DNA of 64,000 nt from Streptomyces sp. NBC_01689. GTDB taxonomy: Bacteria; Actinomycetota; Actinomycetes; Streptomycetales; Streptomycetaceae. The notes under the pieces were generated by a model. The model did not search any database and had not been told where the DNA came from. It worked only from the letters and a program-made list of their open reading frames with translations. Below, in pieces: positions 8,062 through 16,155 of the stretch (the first letter of the stretch is position 1; every line of letters begins with the position of its first letter). The stretch spans positions 8,742,001 through 8,806,000 of the forward strand of contig NZ_CP109592.1 of the NCBI RefSeq assembly GCF_036250675.1, in the 5' to 3' direction. The position numbers and the translations under genes were made by a program.

Positions 8062-9051
8062 TTGTACACCGCACACCCCGACCGTTACGCGGACATGCCC
8101 TACCGGCGCACCGGACGCAGCGGCCTGAAACTGCCCGCGCTGTCCCTCGGTCTGTGGCACAACTTCGGCCCCGACCGGCCGGCGGAGACCCAGCGGGCGA
8201 TCCTGCGCCGCGCGTTCGACCTGGGTGTGACCCACTTCGACCTGGCCAACAACTACGGGCCGCCGCCCGGTGCCGCCGAATCGGCGCTCGGTGAGGCCCT
8301 GAAGGCCGACTTCGCGCCCTACCGCGACGAACTGGTCATCTCGACCAAGGCCGGATACCTGATGTGGCCGGGCCCGTACGGCGAATGGGGCTCGCGCAAG
8401 TACCTGCTGTCCTCGCTGGACCAGAGCCTGGCCCGGATGGGCCTCGACTACGTGGACATCTTCTACTCGCACCGCCCCGACCCGGAGACCCCCTTCGAGG
8501 AGACGATGGGGGCCCTGCACTCGGCGGTCCAGCAGGGCAAGGCGCTGTACGTCGGCGTGTCCAACTACTCGCCGGAGGAGACCCGGGAGGCCGCCCGCAT
8601 CCTCGGTGAGCTGGGCACCCCGCTCCTCATCCACCAGCCGCGCTACTCGATGCTCGACCGCCGCCCCGAGGACGGGCTGCTGGACACACTGGACGAGCTG
8701 CGGGTCGGCTCCATCGCCTACTCCCCGCTGGAGCAGGGGCTGCTCACCAGCCGCTACCTCGACGGCATCCCGGAAGGGTCGCGGGCCGCGAGCGACAGCC
8801 CCTTCCTGAGCGCGGACACGGTCACCGAGGACCTCGTGGAACAGCTGCGCGCCCTCGCCGGGATCGCCGAGGCCCGCGGTCAGTCCCTCGCGCAGATGGC
8901 CCTGGCCTGGGTGCTGCGCGGCGGCCGGGTGACCTCCGCGCTCATCGGCGCAAGCAGCACCCAGCAGCTGGAGGACAGCGTGACGGCCACCCACGCGCTG
9001 GACTTCGACGAGGAGGAGCTGGCCCGGATCGACGCGATCATCAGGGCGTGA
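8062..9051 (+). CDS. Aldo/keto reductase, YghZ/Kv-beta-like subgroup
   Basis: A 329-residue NADPH-dependent reductase. It has the subgroup N-terminal signature MPYRRTGRSGLKLPALSLGLWHNFG, catalytic Asp and Tyr in FDLANNYGPP, Lys in ISTKAGY, His in DIFYSHRPD, and the cofactor segment SALIGASSTQQLEDS. Homologues reduce methylglyoxal and similar aldehydes. The TTG at 8062 is preferred because AGGAG sits 6 nt before it; the first in-frame ATG (8095) would trim a short conserved leader. It is divergent from the LysR gene and shares its palindromic operator. Confidence 0.9.
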   Translation: MYTAHPDRYADMPYRRTGRSGLKLPALSLGLWHNFGPDRPAETQRAILRRAFDLGVTHFDLANNYGPPPGAAESALGEALKADFAPYRDELVISTKAGYLMWPGPYGEWGSRKYLLSSLDQSLARMGLDYVDIFYSHRPDPETPFEETMGALHSAVQQGKALYVGVSNYSPEETREAARILGELGTPLLIHQPRYSMLDRRPEDGLLDTLDELRVGSIAYSPLEQGLLTSRYLDGIPEGSRAASDSPFLSADTVTEDLVEQLRALAGIAEARGQSLAQMALAWVLRGGRVTSALIGASSTQQLEDSVTATHALDFDEEELARIDAIIRA

Positions 9052-9082
9052 CGCGCACCTGCCGGGTCCCGGGTCCGGCCGG

Positions 9083-10075
9083 TCAGGCCGTGAGGCGCTC
9101 GCTGAGTTCCCACAGCCGGTCGGCCGCCTCCGGATCGAGGGCGTAGGCAAGCACGCCGGGCTTCGGCGTCCGGGTCGTGAGCGTCCACTCACGGCCCTCC
9201 GCCGCCGACATCGGGGGCGCGATGTCGTTGTTCTCGCAGTAGACACCACCCTTCCCGGCCAGCAGGGGGCTGGTCGCGCACCACACGCTGGTGGCCGCCC
9301 CCTGCTCCACGGTCTTGAGCTGCCGCGTCGGATCCAGGACCGTCCGGCCGTCCGCGTCGTGGACGCCGGCCGCCTTCAGGTCCTCCTCGGCGAGGTACTT
9401 CTTCAAGTTGGTGTCGACGATGCTGCCCGGGTGCAGGGAGTAGGCACGGATGCCGTCCGCCCTGCCCCGCTCGTCGAGCGCGACCGCGAAGAGGATGTTG
9501 GCCGTCTTCGACTGTCCGTAGGCGACCCACCGGTCGTACGCGCTGTGCTCGAAGTGTGGGTCGTCGAAGCGGACGGGCGAGAACCGGTGGCCCCAGGAGG
9601 ACACCGATACGACCCGGGCCCCCTGCGCCCGGCGCAAGGCGGGCCGCAGACGCGCCGCCAGCTGGAAGTGGCCGAGGTGGTTCGTGGCGAACTGGACCTC
9701 GTACCCCCGGGCGTCCCGGGTCAGCGGGGTCGCCATGACGCCCGCGCTGTTCACGAGGATGTGCAGCGGGCGGCCGGACGCGAGGAAGTTCTCGGCGAAG
9801 GCGTCGACCGAGGCGGGATCGAGCAGATCCATGGCCTCGATCCCGACGCCGTCGATCCCCTTCAGCGCGGCCTCGGCCCTCCCGGTGTCGCGGGCCGGCA
9901 CGACGACCTCGGCACCTGCGGCCCGCAGGACGCGCGCGGTCTCCAGACCGATGCCGGAGTAGCCCCCGGTGACGACGGCGACCTTGCCGGTGAGATCGAT
10001 TCCCCTGACGACGTCCTCCGCGGTGGAGGCGGCGTCGAAGCCGGAGCGCAGGGGTTCTTGGACGGTGGTGGGCAT
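9083..10075 (-). CDS. Short-chain dehydrogenase/reductase (retinol dehydrogenase-like)
   Basis: A 330-residue SDR with Rossmann motif TGGYSGIG, NSAG (NNAG-equivalent), catalytic Ser in VSVSSWGH and YxxxK in VAYGQSKTAN. The long C-terminal half with HPGSIVDTNLKKYL is typical of the RDH/WW-oxidoreductase-like subgroup. Substrate unknown. ATG 10075 has GAGGAG 9 nt upstream. It is divergent from an AraC-type regulator across 100 bp, which suggests that the regulator controls it. Confidence 0.9.
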   Translation of the reverse strand: MPTTVQEPLRSGFDAASTAEDVVRGIDLTGKVAVVTGGYSGIGLETARVLRAAGAEVVVPARDTGRAEAALKGIDGVGIEAMDLLDPASVDAFAENFLASGRPLHILVNSAGVMATPLTRDARGYEVQFATNHLGHFQLAARLRPALRRAQGARVVSVSSWGHRFSPVRFDDPHFEHSAYDRWVAYGQSKTANILFAVALDERGRADGIRAYSLHPGSIVDTNLKKYLAEEDLKAAGVHDADGRTVLDPTRQLKTVEQGAATSVWCATSPLLAGKGGVYCENNDIAPPMSAAEGREWTLTTRTPKPGVLAYALDPEAADRLWELSERLTA

Positions 10076-10140
10076 GGTTCGCATCTCCTCGTGTGTGCCT
10101 TCCCGACCACCGTAGGACCGGACGTCCGTACGATGAATGC

Positions 10141-10176
10141 TTGAGAGTGCGCATGACTTGCGCGATAGTACGGACA
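10141..10176 (+). promoter_or_regulatory. Leaderless-type promoter of the AraC gene with internal palindrome
   Basis: TTGAGA at 10141 and GATAGT at 10164 are separated by 17 bp, a good housekeeping-sigma arrangement, and the ATG at 10176 lies 7 nt after the -10. Transcription would thus start at the ATG, and no ribosome site precedes it. Between the two boxes lies GCGCA-TGACT-TGCGC (10149-10163), an exact 5-bp-arm palindrome placed to block polymerase. Confidence 0.6.
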
Positions 10177-11105
10177 TGCCCTTCGACCCGCTCTCCGACA
10201 CCCTCGGCCTGATGGACGCCCGCTGTGTCGTCTCCGGCGGATTCACCGCCGGGGGCGACTGGGCGCTGCGCTTCCCCCGGCCGGACCGGCTCAAGATCAC
10301 CGCGGTGGTGAGGGGAAGCATGTGGGTGGCGGTCGAGGGGCTGCCGGACGCCGTCCGGCTGGAGCGCGGCGATGTGGCCGTGTTCGACGGCAGCCGGGCG
10401 ATCGTGGTCGCGAGCGATCCCGCGCCGGACCCGGTGGACGCGACGACGCTCTTCGCCGACACCGCCGGGCCGATGATCCACCACGGCGCCGGCGAGGACG
10501 TCGTCTCTGTCGGTGGCCATGTCGAACTGGGCCGGGCGGGGGAGGAGTTGCTGCTGCACGCCCTTCCGCCGCTGCTGCATGTGCGGGCCGCCGCGGAGGA
10601 GGCCCCGGTGCTGCGGTGGCTGCTCGATCAGTTGCTGCGTGAACTCACGGCCGGCCGGGCGGGTGCCGACTTCGCCGCCGACCAGCTCGCCCAGCTGATG
10701 TTCGTCCAGGTGCTGCGCGCCTGTCTCGCGGACGCCGACGCGCTGCCCGCCGGACGTCTGAGGGCCTTCGCCGACGAACGCATCTCCCCGGCGCTGCGTC
10801 TCATGCACGCCGATCCGGGCCGTCCCTGGCGGCTGGAGGAACTGGCCAGGGCGGCGGCCATGTCCCGCACCAGCTTCGCCCAGCGGTTCCGGTCGGTGGT
10901 CGGCGTGCCGCCCCTGGCCTACCTGCTGGACTGGCGCATGAGTCTGGCCCGGCGCGCGCTGCGGGACGGGGAGACGTCCGTGTCGGCCCTGGCGCAGAAG
11001 GTGGGCTACACCTCCGAGAGCGCCTTCAGCAACGCCTTCAAGCGGACGACCGGGGTGGCTCCGCGGCGCTACCGGGAGGCCGCCCGGGCGGCCCTGACGG
11101 GCTGA
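10176..11105 (+). CDS. AraC-family regulator with cupin-like sensor domain
   Basis: A 309-residue regulator. The N-terminal cupin_6-type domain (about 1-190) contains the WxVxxGLPDAVRLERGDVAVF strand pair; the C-terminal AraC DNA-binding domain has PWRLEELARAAAMSRTSFAQRF and VSALAQKVGYTSESAFSNAF. This architecture is common in regulators of adjacent oxidoreductases. It is divergent from the SDR gene at 9083-10075. The start has no Shine-Dalgarno and seems leaderless (see promoter at 10141). Confidence 0.92.
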   Translation: MPFDPLSDTLGLMDARCVVSGGFTAGGDWALRFPRPDRLKITAVVRGSMWVAVEGLPDAVRLERGDVAVFDGSRAIVVASDPAPDPVDATTLFADTAGPMIHHGAGEDVVSVGGHVELGRAGEELLLHALPPLLHVRAAAEEAPVLRWLLDQLLRELTAGRAGADFAADQLAQLMFVQVLRACLADADALPAGRLRAFADERISPALRLMHADPGRPWRLEELARAAAMSRTSFAQRFRSVVGVPPLAYLLDWRMSLARRALRDGETSVSALAQKVGYTSESAFSNAFKRTTGVAPRRYREAARAALTG

Positions 11106-11228
11106 CGCCCGCCGGGCCGACCGCGACCCGGTGGGCCTCCTCCCCGCCGGCCGCCCCGCCGGACCGTCGCGGGCCCGAGCGGCCGGAAGGGGGACGGGGA
11201 CCCGTGACAGCCCGGAGCGGATCCCGCG

Positions 11229-11630
11229 TCAACCGAGAGGGGAGTCACCGGCCGGGGCCGGTACGCGGTCCAGGAACCCGTACACGTCGCGGATGCGGCC
11301 GTCCTCGGCCAGCGTGATCACGTCGAATCCGGCGACCGGCGCCGACCCGTCCGCGCCGTCGACCAGCTCCCAGCCGAACCGGGCGGTGTCGTGGTGGCCG
11401 TCGACCGTACCCGTGAGCCGGAAGAAGAACCCCGGGAACCGCGCGTGCGCCGCCGCGATCACAGCGGCGATCCCCTCGTGCCCGCGCACCTCGGCCAGCG
11501 GGTCGGTGTAGCCGCCGTCGGGGCTCCAGGCGACGGCGACCGCCTTGGCGAGCGCGTCCGGCTCACCCTCGTTCCAGGCCTCCAGGTAGCGGGCGACGGC
11601 GGACTCGTGACGGTCGGTGTTCTCGGACAT
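11229..11630 (-). CDS. NTF2/SnoaL-like domain protein
   Basis: A 133-residue single-domain protein of the SnoaL/ketosteroid-isomerase-like cone fold: helix DRHESAVARYLEAWNEGEPDAL, then GGYTDPLAEVRGHEGIAAVI, HARFPGFFFRL and the paired strands ending in DVITLAEDGRIRDVYGFLD. Catalytic assignment is not possible; such proteins may be isomerases, dehydratases or ligand binders. It is monocistronic. Confidence 0.85.
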   Translation of the reverse strand: MSENTDRHESAVARYLEAWNEGEPDALAKAVAVAWSPDGGYTDPLAEVRGHEGIAAVIAAAHARFPGFFFRLTGTVDGHHDTARFGWELVDGADGSAPVAGFDVITLAEDGRIRDVYGFLDRVPAPAGDSPLG

Positions 11631-12010
11631 GGTCGATCAGCCTCCGATGACGGGGTCGCGGACCGGATGCGGGGTGCGCCTGCGCGCCGTCATCCGGTGC
11701 CACGACGATGCCCCGCGGCCCCTGGCGGCGTCGATTACCTCCCGGGTAGGGACGATCGGTCGCGTTTCGGCCAAAGGGTCGGATGAATATGCCAAGAGAC
11801 TGGCTGGAATCACATGGTGACAGAGTGTCAGGAGTGGCGATACTCGATGAGGAGGGCGATTCAGCCACGCCCTGGCGCAGCACCACTGTGTACCACGTGT
11901 ACCACCGGTGCCCGGTACGACCGTCGACCGCGGACGAGCCGTGTGCAGTGAACGAGCCGCAAGGAAAGTGAGGCCGGCCCGGCAGCGAGCGTTGCAATGG
12001 GGGAGTGATC
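11631..12010. other. Intergenic region with tandem nonamer repeat
   Basis: No gene is supported in this 380-bp divergent region. It is less GC-rich than its surroundings (around GATGAATATGCC). GTGTACCAC occurs twice in direct tandem at 11888-11905; on the minus strand a third GTGGT follows upstream. It lies about 105 bp before the hypothetical gene at 12011 and may be a regulator site. Confidence 0.4.
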
Positions 12011-12421
12011 GTGCACGACGAATTCCTGTGCCACGTCACCGCGTACGGAGTGTGCGGGGGAAGACGCGTCGGCGTCCCCCTGGGAACGTACCGCGCGCCC
12101 ACCCTGGCGCTGGCCCTGTGGTGGATGCGCGACCGCGCCTCCTGGATGGCCGAACGGCTCGACCCGCAGCCGGACGACCCCACCTTCCCGCCGAACTCGA
12201 TCGCCCCGGTCTCGGACACCGTGCCGGACGTGCCCAGCATGCTGCGCGCGTGGTGCGGGGACACCGGCCAGCAGGAGCTCGTCGCCGAGGAGCTGGCCGC
12301 CGGGAAGCTCGTCCGGATCGCCACGAGCGACGACACCACCGAGTACGAGCTGCTCGCCGAGTCCGTCGACGCGCTGCGCATGCAGCGCACCGCGGCCGTG
12401 CTCGGCACCTCCGCCGCCTGA
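12011..12421 (+). CDS. Conserved hypothetical cytoplasmic protein
   Basis: A 136-residue soluble protein beginning MHDEFLCHVTAYGVCGGRRV from the GTG at 12011, which has GGGGAG 5 nt upstream; a GTG at 12005 is inside that ribosome site. It has no signal, membrane segment or recognised catalytic motif. It is Trp-rich at LALWWMRDRASWMAERL and acidic in its C-terminal third. I believe similar proteins occur across Streptomyces, but I assign no function. Confidence 0.6.
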   Translation: MHDEFLCHVTAYGVCGGRRVGVPLGTYRAPTLALALWWMRDRASWMAERLDPQPDDPTFPPNSIAPVSDTVPDVPSMLRAWCGDTGQQELVAEELAAGKLVRIATSDDTTEYELLAESVDALRMQRTAAVLGTSAA

Positions 12422-12774
12422 CCGCACGGCGCCGGCGGGCAGGCCGCGACGGGCCGCACCGGGGACCGCGTCCTGCTTCGCCCCCACGACGTCCGGTGCC
12501 GCCCCTTCCTCCGCCCGACACTGCCCCGGGGCCCGCCCGGACGCGGTGGGTACCGGCCTTCGTACGGCGACCACGCCGCCCCGCACGGCGTCCGCCCGTA
12601 CGGCATCCGCGGCGACGTGGCACCGGCCCCGATACGGGCGGGCGCGCAACCGGCCCCGGGACGATCCGCGGCACCACGTCGTCACCGCCCCGGACCAGGC
12701 CCGGCGCCCCCCTCGGTACGGATCGCGGTACGGCCGCGGACCTCGGCGGAGCCCCGGTGTCCGGCCGGCGGGGC
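12422..12774. other. Gene-free GC-rich spacer
   Basis: About 350 bp of very GC-rich sequence between the hypothetical gene and the convergent PRC-barrel operon. Open frames here encode only Arg/Pro/Gly-rich low-complexity peptides. GTACGG recurs several times but without a fixed period. I see no gene or clear hairpin terminator. Confidence 0.5.
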
Positions 12775-13203
12775 TCAGCCCGCGCGTACGACGAGGGCGT
12801 AGTCCCCGAGCCCGATCAGCAGGTCGCCGGGGAACGATCCCGAGGTCGTGAGGATCTCCTCGATCCGTCCGTCGGCGGGGTCGAAGGCGATGTCGCGCAC
12901 GGTCCCGCGTCCGTCGCCGTTCTCGGTCAGGACCCGCGCGCCGAGCGCCTCACGATGCGGCGGGGACTCCGGCGGGACGGCGTCCAGGACCGTCTCCGAA
13001 GGGACCAGCACCGCGTCGGGGCCGACCGCGTGCAGGACGTCCCAGGCGAGTGAGGTCTCCTTGCGCCCGGGCGCCCGCGCGATCCGCAGCCGGGTGACCC
13101 GCCCGGTCCCGGCGTCGATTGTGAGCGACTTCACCACACCGATCCGGGCCGCCTCGCCGAGGGTGACCACCGGCAGGCCGTTGATCTCGGAGAACAGGGT
13201 CAC
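12775..13203 (-). CDS. PRC-barrel domain protein
   Basis: A 142-residue protein made of one PRC-barrel-like unit (MTLFSEINGLPVVTLGEAARIGVVKSLTIDAGTGRVTRLRIA) and a second weaker unit (REALGARVLTENGDGRGTVRDIAFDPADGRIEEIL). PRC barrels are small beta-barrels in photosynthetic reaction-centre H subunits, RimM and stress proteins. Its GTG overlaps the stop of the upstream PRC gene by 4 nt, indicating translational coupling. It is the last gene of a three-gene operon. Confidence 0.85.
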   Translation of the reverse strand: MTLFSEINGLPVVTLGEAARIGVVKSLTIDAGTGRVTRLRIARAPGRKETSLAWDVLHAVGPDAVLVPSETVLDAVPPESPPHREALGARVLTENGDGRGTVRDIAFDPADGRIEEILTTSGSFPGDLLIGLGDYALVVRAG

Positions 13204-13778
13204 GGCGTCTCTCCCGTCGCGCGGAACGCGTCGACCTGGGCCGCGAAACCGGCCAGGTCGTCGGCGACGAACCGGGTCGCGTCCGCGGGAATGACGAGCG
13301 CCTGCCCGGACACGGCGAGGGTCTCGCCCCGGGGGACGAACACCTTGCGGCGCCGACGTCGCGAACCGGACACCCGCGTCTCGCGCGCGGCGATCCGGAA
13401 CCCCACCACCCGCCCGCTGACGCCCGCCTCCACGACGAGGTCCAGTACCGTGCCGACCTCCGCGCCCGCGTCCGTGAGCACCTTGGCGCCCACCACCCGG
13501 CCGTGGGCGGCCTCGCCCCGCGCGACCACCGCGGCCGGCTCGGCGAGGACCTCACGCCCGCGCACCATCACGGCGTCGTGGCCCACCGAGTGCACCGCGC
13601 TCCACGGCAGACTCTGCTTCAGGGGGCCGGCCAGCAACCCCCGGCCGCTGAGCGTGAATCCGGTGACGCGTCCCGCGGGCCCGTCGAAGACGGTGTCCTT
13701 GATCTGCGCCACCACGTCACCCCCCAGGGTGACCACCGGTCGTCCGCCCAGGCTGCGCGCGGCCGTCAGCTCGCTCAT
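13200..13778 (-). CDS. PRC-barrel domain protein, two-unit
   Basis: A 192-residue protein with two PRC-barrel-like units: LTAARSLGGRPVVTLGGDVVAQIKDTVFDGPAGRVTGFTL and HGRVVGAKVLTDAGAEVGTVLDLVVEAGVSGRVVGFRI. A basic patch GSRRRRRK interrupts the second unit. Coupled at both ends: its ATG overlaps the stop of the small membrane gene (ATGA) and its own stop overlaps the next GTG (GTGA). The family gathers membrane-adjacent scaffolding or stress proteins; the small membrane partner upstream fits such a role by inference. Confidence 0.85.
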   Translation of the reverse strand: MSELTAARSLGGRPVVTLGGDVVAQIKDTVFDGPAGRVTGFTLSGRGLLAGPLKQSLPWSAVHSVGHDAVMVRGREVLAEPAAVVARGEAAHGRVVGAKVLTDAGAEVGTVLDLVVEAGVSGRVVGFRIAARETRVSGSRRRRRKVFVPRGETLAVSGQALVIPADATRFVADDLAGFAAQVDAFRATGETP

Positions 13779-13921
13779 CGCACGTCCCGCTTCCCGAACC
13801 GCCGCCCGCGCTGCACGGCGATGACCGTCCCCGAGCGCCGGCGCGACTGCACCCAGACCACCACCCCGCCCAGCAACGCCAGGGCCGCGACCACGACGAC
13901 CGGCCACATCCACCAGATCAC
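13775..13921 (-). CDS. Small single-span membrane protein (48 aa)
   Basis: A short gene starting at GTG 13921 with GGAGG 6 nt upstream and ending at 13775, where TGA overlaps the ATG of the PRC gene. Residues 7-24 form one hydrophobic helix rich in Val, Ala and Leu, preceded by WWMW and followed by a strongly basic tail (QSRRRSGT...RGRRFGKRDVR), giving an N-out, C-in topology by the positive-inside rule. It is the first gene of the operon with the two PRC-barrel proteins. No function known. Confidence 0.7.
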   Translation of the reverse strand: MIWWMWPVVVVAALALLGGVVVWVQSRRRSGTVIAVQRGRRFGKRDVR

Positions 13922-14067
13922 CGTCCACCTCCGGACTTCCCGCCCGGTCGCGATCGCGGTCGACCGGATCCGGCTCCGTCCGGGTTCCCCGGGAGGGCTG
14001 GACAATGCCCTCCCCGGGGTCCCGCCGGACGGCGTGCCCCGCACCGGGCGCGAGGACGGCCCCCCGC

Positions 14068-15258
14068 TCAGTCCGCCTGCGGCCCGTTCTCCCCGCGCCT
14101 TCTCCCGGACCAGTCGAGGCAGACGATCAGCGCGTCGTCCAGCGGCTCGGTGACGCGGTAGGCGGCCAGCTCGTCGAGAACGGCGCGCGGCACGTCGGCC
14201 GCGGGGAGCAGCGCCGTGGCGGTCACCGCCCGGGCCAGCGCCCGTTCCCCGAAGGCCTCCCCGAGCGGGGACAGGGCGTCGTAGACACCGTCGCTGACGA
14301 CCAGGAGCCGGTCGCCGGGCAGGACGTCGAACTCCTGCGGCAGATAGTCGGACTCCTCGAACATGCCGAGCGGCAGCTGTGCCTCGAACTCGATCCGTTC
14401 CACGCTCGTGCCGCGCCTGCGCCACAGCCGAGGCGAGCCCGCGTCCACGGCGAGCACCCGTCCGGTGGCCAGGTCGAAGGAGAGGAGCAGCGCCGAGACG
14501 TGCTGGTCGCCGTGGTACTGCGCGTAGATCGCCTGGTCGGCGAGTCTGGCCTGGTCGGCGACCGGCACCCCGGCCCGCCGGGCGTTGCGCAGGGAGCCGA
14601 CGGCGAGGAGCGTCAGCAGGGAGGCGTTGATGCCGTCCCCCATGCCGTTGAGGATCGACAGGGAGAGCCGCTCGGCGTCCGAGGACCAGTCGAAGTTGTC
14701 CCCACGCACCGCGTAGGCGGGCTCCAGCTGCGCGCCGATGGAGAACTCCTCGCGGGTGCTGGCCCGGCCGGGCAGAAGCTCCCACTGCATCTCGGCGGCC
14801 AGGGTCAGCCGGCCGACCCGGCGCGCCTGCCGGTAGACGTCGGTGTCGCGTTCGGCCACGACGATCTCGTGGCCCAGCAGCTCGGCCACCTGGGCGAGCT
14901 GCTGGGTCACCTCGGCGCCCACGGATTCCGGCGGCAGCCGCACGGTGAGCACACCGAGGCGCTCGCCGCGGGCGGTGACCGGCAGATGGAGACGTACGTG
15001 CTCCCCGTGCCGCGGGTGCTCCTCGTGCGGCTCCTGGCTGCCGAACGCGCGGCCCTCGGGGCTGTTGTACAGGGAGACGGAACGCGAGGGGTCGTCGGGT
15101 GCCTCGACCGGCTGGAGCACGGTCAGCCCGTAGTCCGCCATGAGGAGATCGGCGCCGGTCGCTCCCCAGGCGTCCGTCAGGAGAGTGCGCAGGGTGCCGA
15201 GCAGCGCGTGCGGAGGTGTCGCGCGCAGGGCTCGGTCGACGTCGTTCACAGAGGTCAC
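14068..15258 (-). CDS. PP2C/SpoIIE-family protein phosphatase
   Basis: About 396 residues. The C-terminal SpoIIE-type serine phosphatase domain (about 165-390) shows the strand pair around RGDNFDWS, GDQHVSALLLSFDLATGRVLAVDAGSPRLW, LLVVSDGVYDALSP and the closing DDALIVCLDW. The N-terminal part looks GAF-like. Such enzymes dephosphorylate STAS-domain anti-sigma antagonists; a STAS gene lies at 16156. The canonical metal motif GDxxD is weak here (NFDWSS), so activity should be viewed with caution. GTG 15258 is the chosen start, but its ribosome site is poor. Three 11-bp repeats lie just upstream. Confidence 0.85.
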   Translation of the reverse strand: MTSVNDVDRALRATPPHALLGTLRTLLTDAWGATGADLLMADYGLTVLQPVEAPDDPSRSVSLYNSPEGRAFGSQEPHEEHPRHGEHVRLHLPVTARGERLGVLTVRLPPESVGAEVTQQLAQVAELLGHEIVVAERDTDVYRQARRVGRLTLAAEMQWELLPGRASTREEFSIGAQLEPAYAVRGDNFDWSSDAERLSLSILNGMGDGINASLLTLLAVGSLRNARRAGVPVADQARLADQAIYAQYHGDQHVSALLLSFDLATGRVLAVDAGSPRLWRRRGTSVERIEFEAQLPLGMFEESDYLPQEFDVLPGDRLLVVSDGVYDALSPLGEAFGERALARAVTATALLPAADVPRAVLDELAAYRVTEPLDDALIVCLDWSGRRRGENGPQAD

Positions 15259-15271
15259 GGTCGTGGTGGCT

Positions 15272-15304
15272 TTCTCGTGCGGTTCTCGTGCGGTAGTCGT
15301 ACGG
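15272..15304 (-). repeat. Three tandem 11-bp repeats upstream of the PP2C gene
   Basis: TTCTCGTGCGG occurs at 15272-15282 and again at 15283-15293, followed by the diverged copy TAGTCGTACGG at 15294-15304. The period equals one DNA helical turn. The array starts 14 bp ahead of the phosphatase GTG, so it could be a multi-protomer operator, or a leader repeat if transcription starts further up. Confidence 0.7.
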
Positions 15305-15397
15305 ATGGTCCTGTCGGTCCACCCCGGCCGGTGCTGAGACCGGCCGGACGGCCCGGCATGGCTGGCGAAGCCCAGCAGGAGATGACAAGGTGGTTCG

Positions 15398-15916
15398 GTG
15401 CCGCGCTCGATCCGTCCACCCGTGTCCCGAGACGATGCCGCGCAAACGCTGGACGCCGTCGCGGAACTTCTCGAACTTCTGTGGGGCCGAGGGCAGGAGG
15501 CCGCGCCGTCCGGCCCGGTGCCGCCCTCCCAGCTACGGGCCCTGATCGTGATCGAGCAGGGCGGTTCGATGAATCTTCGCTCGCTCGGTGACGCCCTGGC
15601 CTCGCGTCCCTCCTCCGTCAGCCGTCTGTGTGACCGGATGGAGGCAGTCGGGCTGATCCGCAGGGCGCCGAGCACGACGAGCAGGCGCGAGGTCGAGGTC
15701 GTGCTGAGCCCGCTCGGGGAGCAGGTGCTGCGCGAACTCCGTGACCATCGCGCCCGCGAGGTGCGCGCCGTCCTGGAGCAGATGTCGTCCGCGGACGTCG
15801 CCCGGCTCACCGAGGGGCTCGAAGCGTTCCGGGCGACCGCGCTGGAGCAGCTCGACGAGCGGGGCGGCGGCTCCGGCTCCGACCGGGAGCCGGGGCGCGC
15901 GACCGGTACCGGATAG
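15398..15916 (+). CDS. MarR-family transcriptional regulator
   Basis: A 172-residue winged-helix regulator. The recognition region reads MNLRSLGDALASRPSSVSRLCDRMEAVGLIRR, followed by the wing STTSRREVEVVLSPLGEQVL and a dimerisation helix at the C-terminus. GTG 15398 has AAGG 7 nt upstream. It is divergent from the PP2C phosphatase gene, and a palindrome set at 16009-16044 lies downstream, before the STAS gene, so either could be its target. The C-terminal 15 residues are Gly/Asp-rich and likely flexible. Confidence 0.9.
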   Translation: MPRSIRPPVSRDDAAQTLDAVAELLELLWGRGQEAAPSGPVPPSQLRALIVIEQGGSMNLRSLGDALASRPSSVSRLCDRMEAVGLIRRAPSTTSRREVEVVLSPLGEQVLRELRDHRAREVRAVLEQMSSADVARLTEGLEAFRATALEQLDERGGGSGSDREPGRATGTG

Positions 15917-16008
15917 GTTCCCTTGCGTACCGGCCTGCTCCATTGAGGTCCCTCCACCGCGACAAACAGCCCCCAGGGATGTCTGACTCTGGGTCACAGG
16001 GGAACCAG

Positions 16009-16044
16009 ATTGTTGCCTGACAGCAATTGTTGTCAAATGACAAC
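16009..16044 (+). promoter_or_regulatory. Palindrome and direct repeats before the STAS gene
   Basis: GTTGTCA-AA-TGACAAC (16029-16044) is a perfect 16-bp palindrome in a locally AT-rich stretch. ATTGTTG recurs at 16009 and 16026, 17 bp apart, and each copy is followed by a TGACA. This resembles MarR-type operators and precedes the STAS gene by about 110 bp. Confidence 0.55.
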
Positions 16045-16155
16045 GATCGGATACGGTGGGACCCGGCGCGGCTTCCGTGCGGCGCTGCGGGCGTTCCACC
16101 CCGCGTACGTGTCCCTCTGTACCCGTACGTACCGACGACATCCCGAAGGATCGCT

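Noticed and set aside
13775..15445. A 556-codon minus frame ending in the small membrane peptide
   Set aside because: Most of it is antisense/out-of-frame to the PP2C gene; only the last 48 codons have their own start, ribosome site and hydrophobic pattern.
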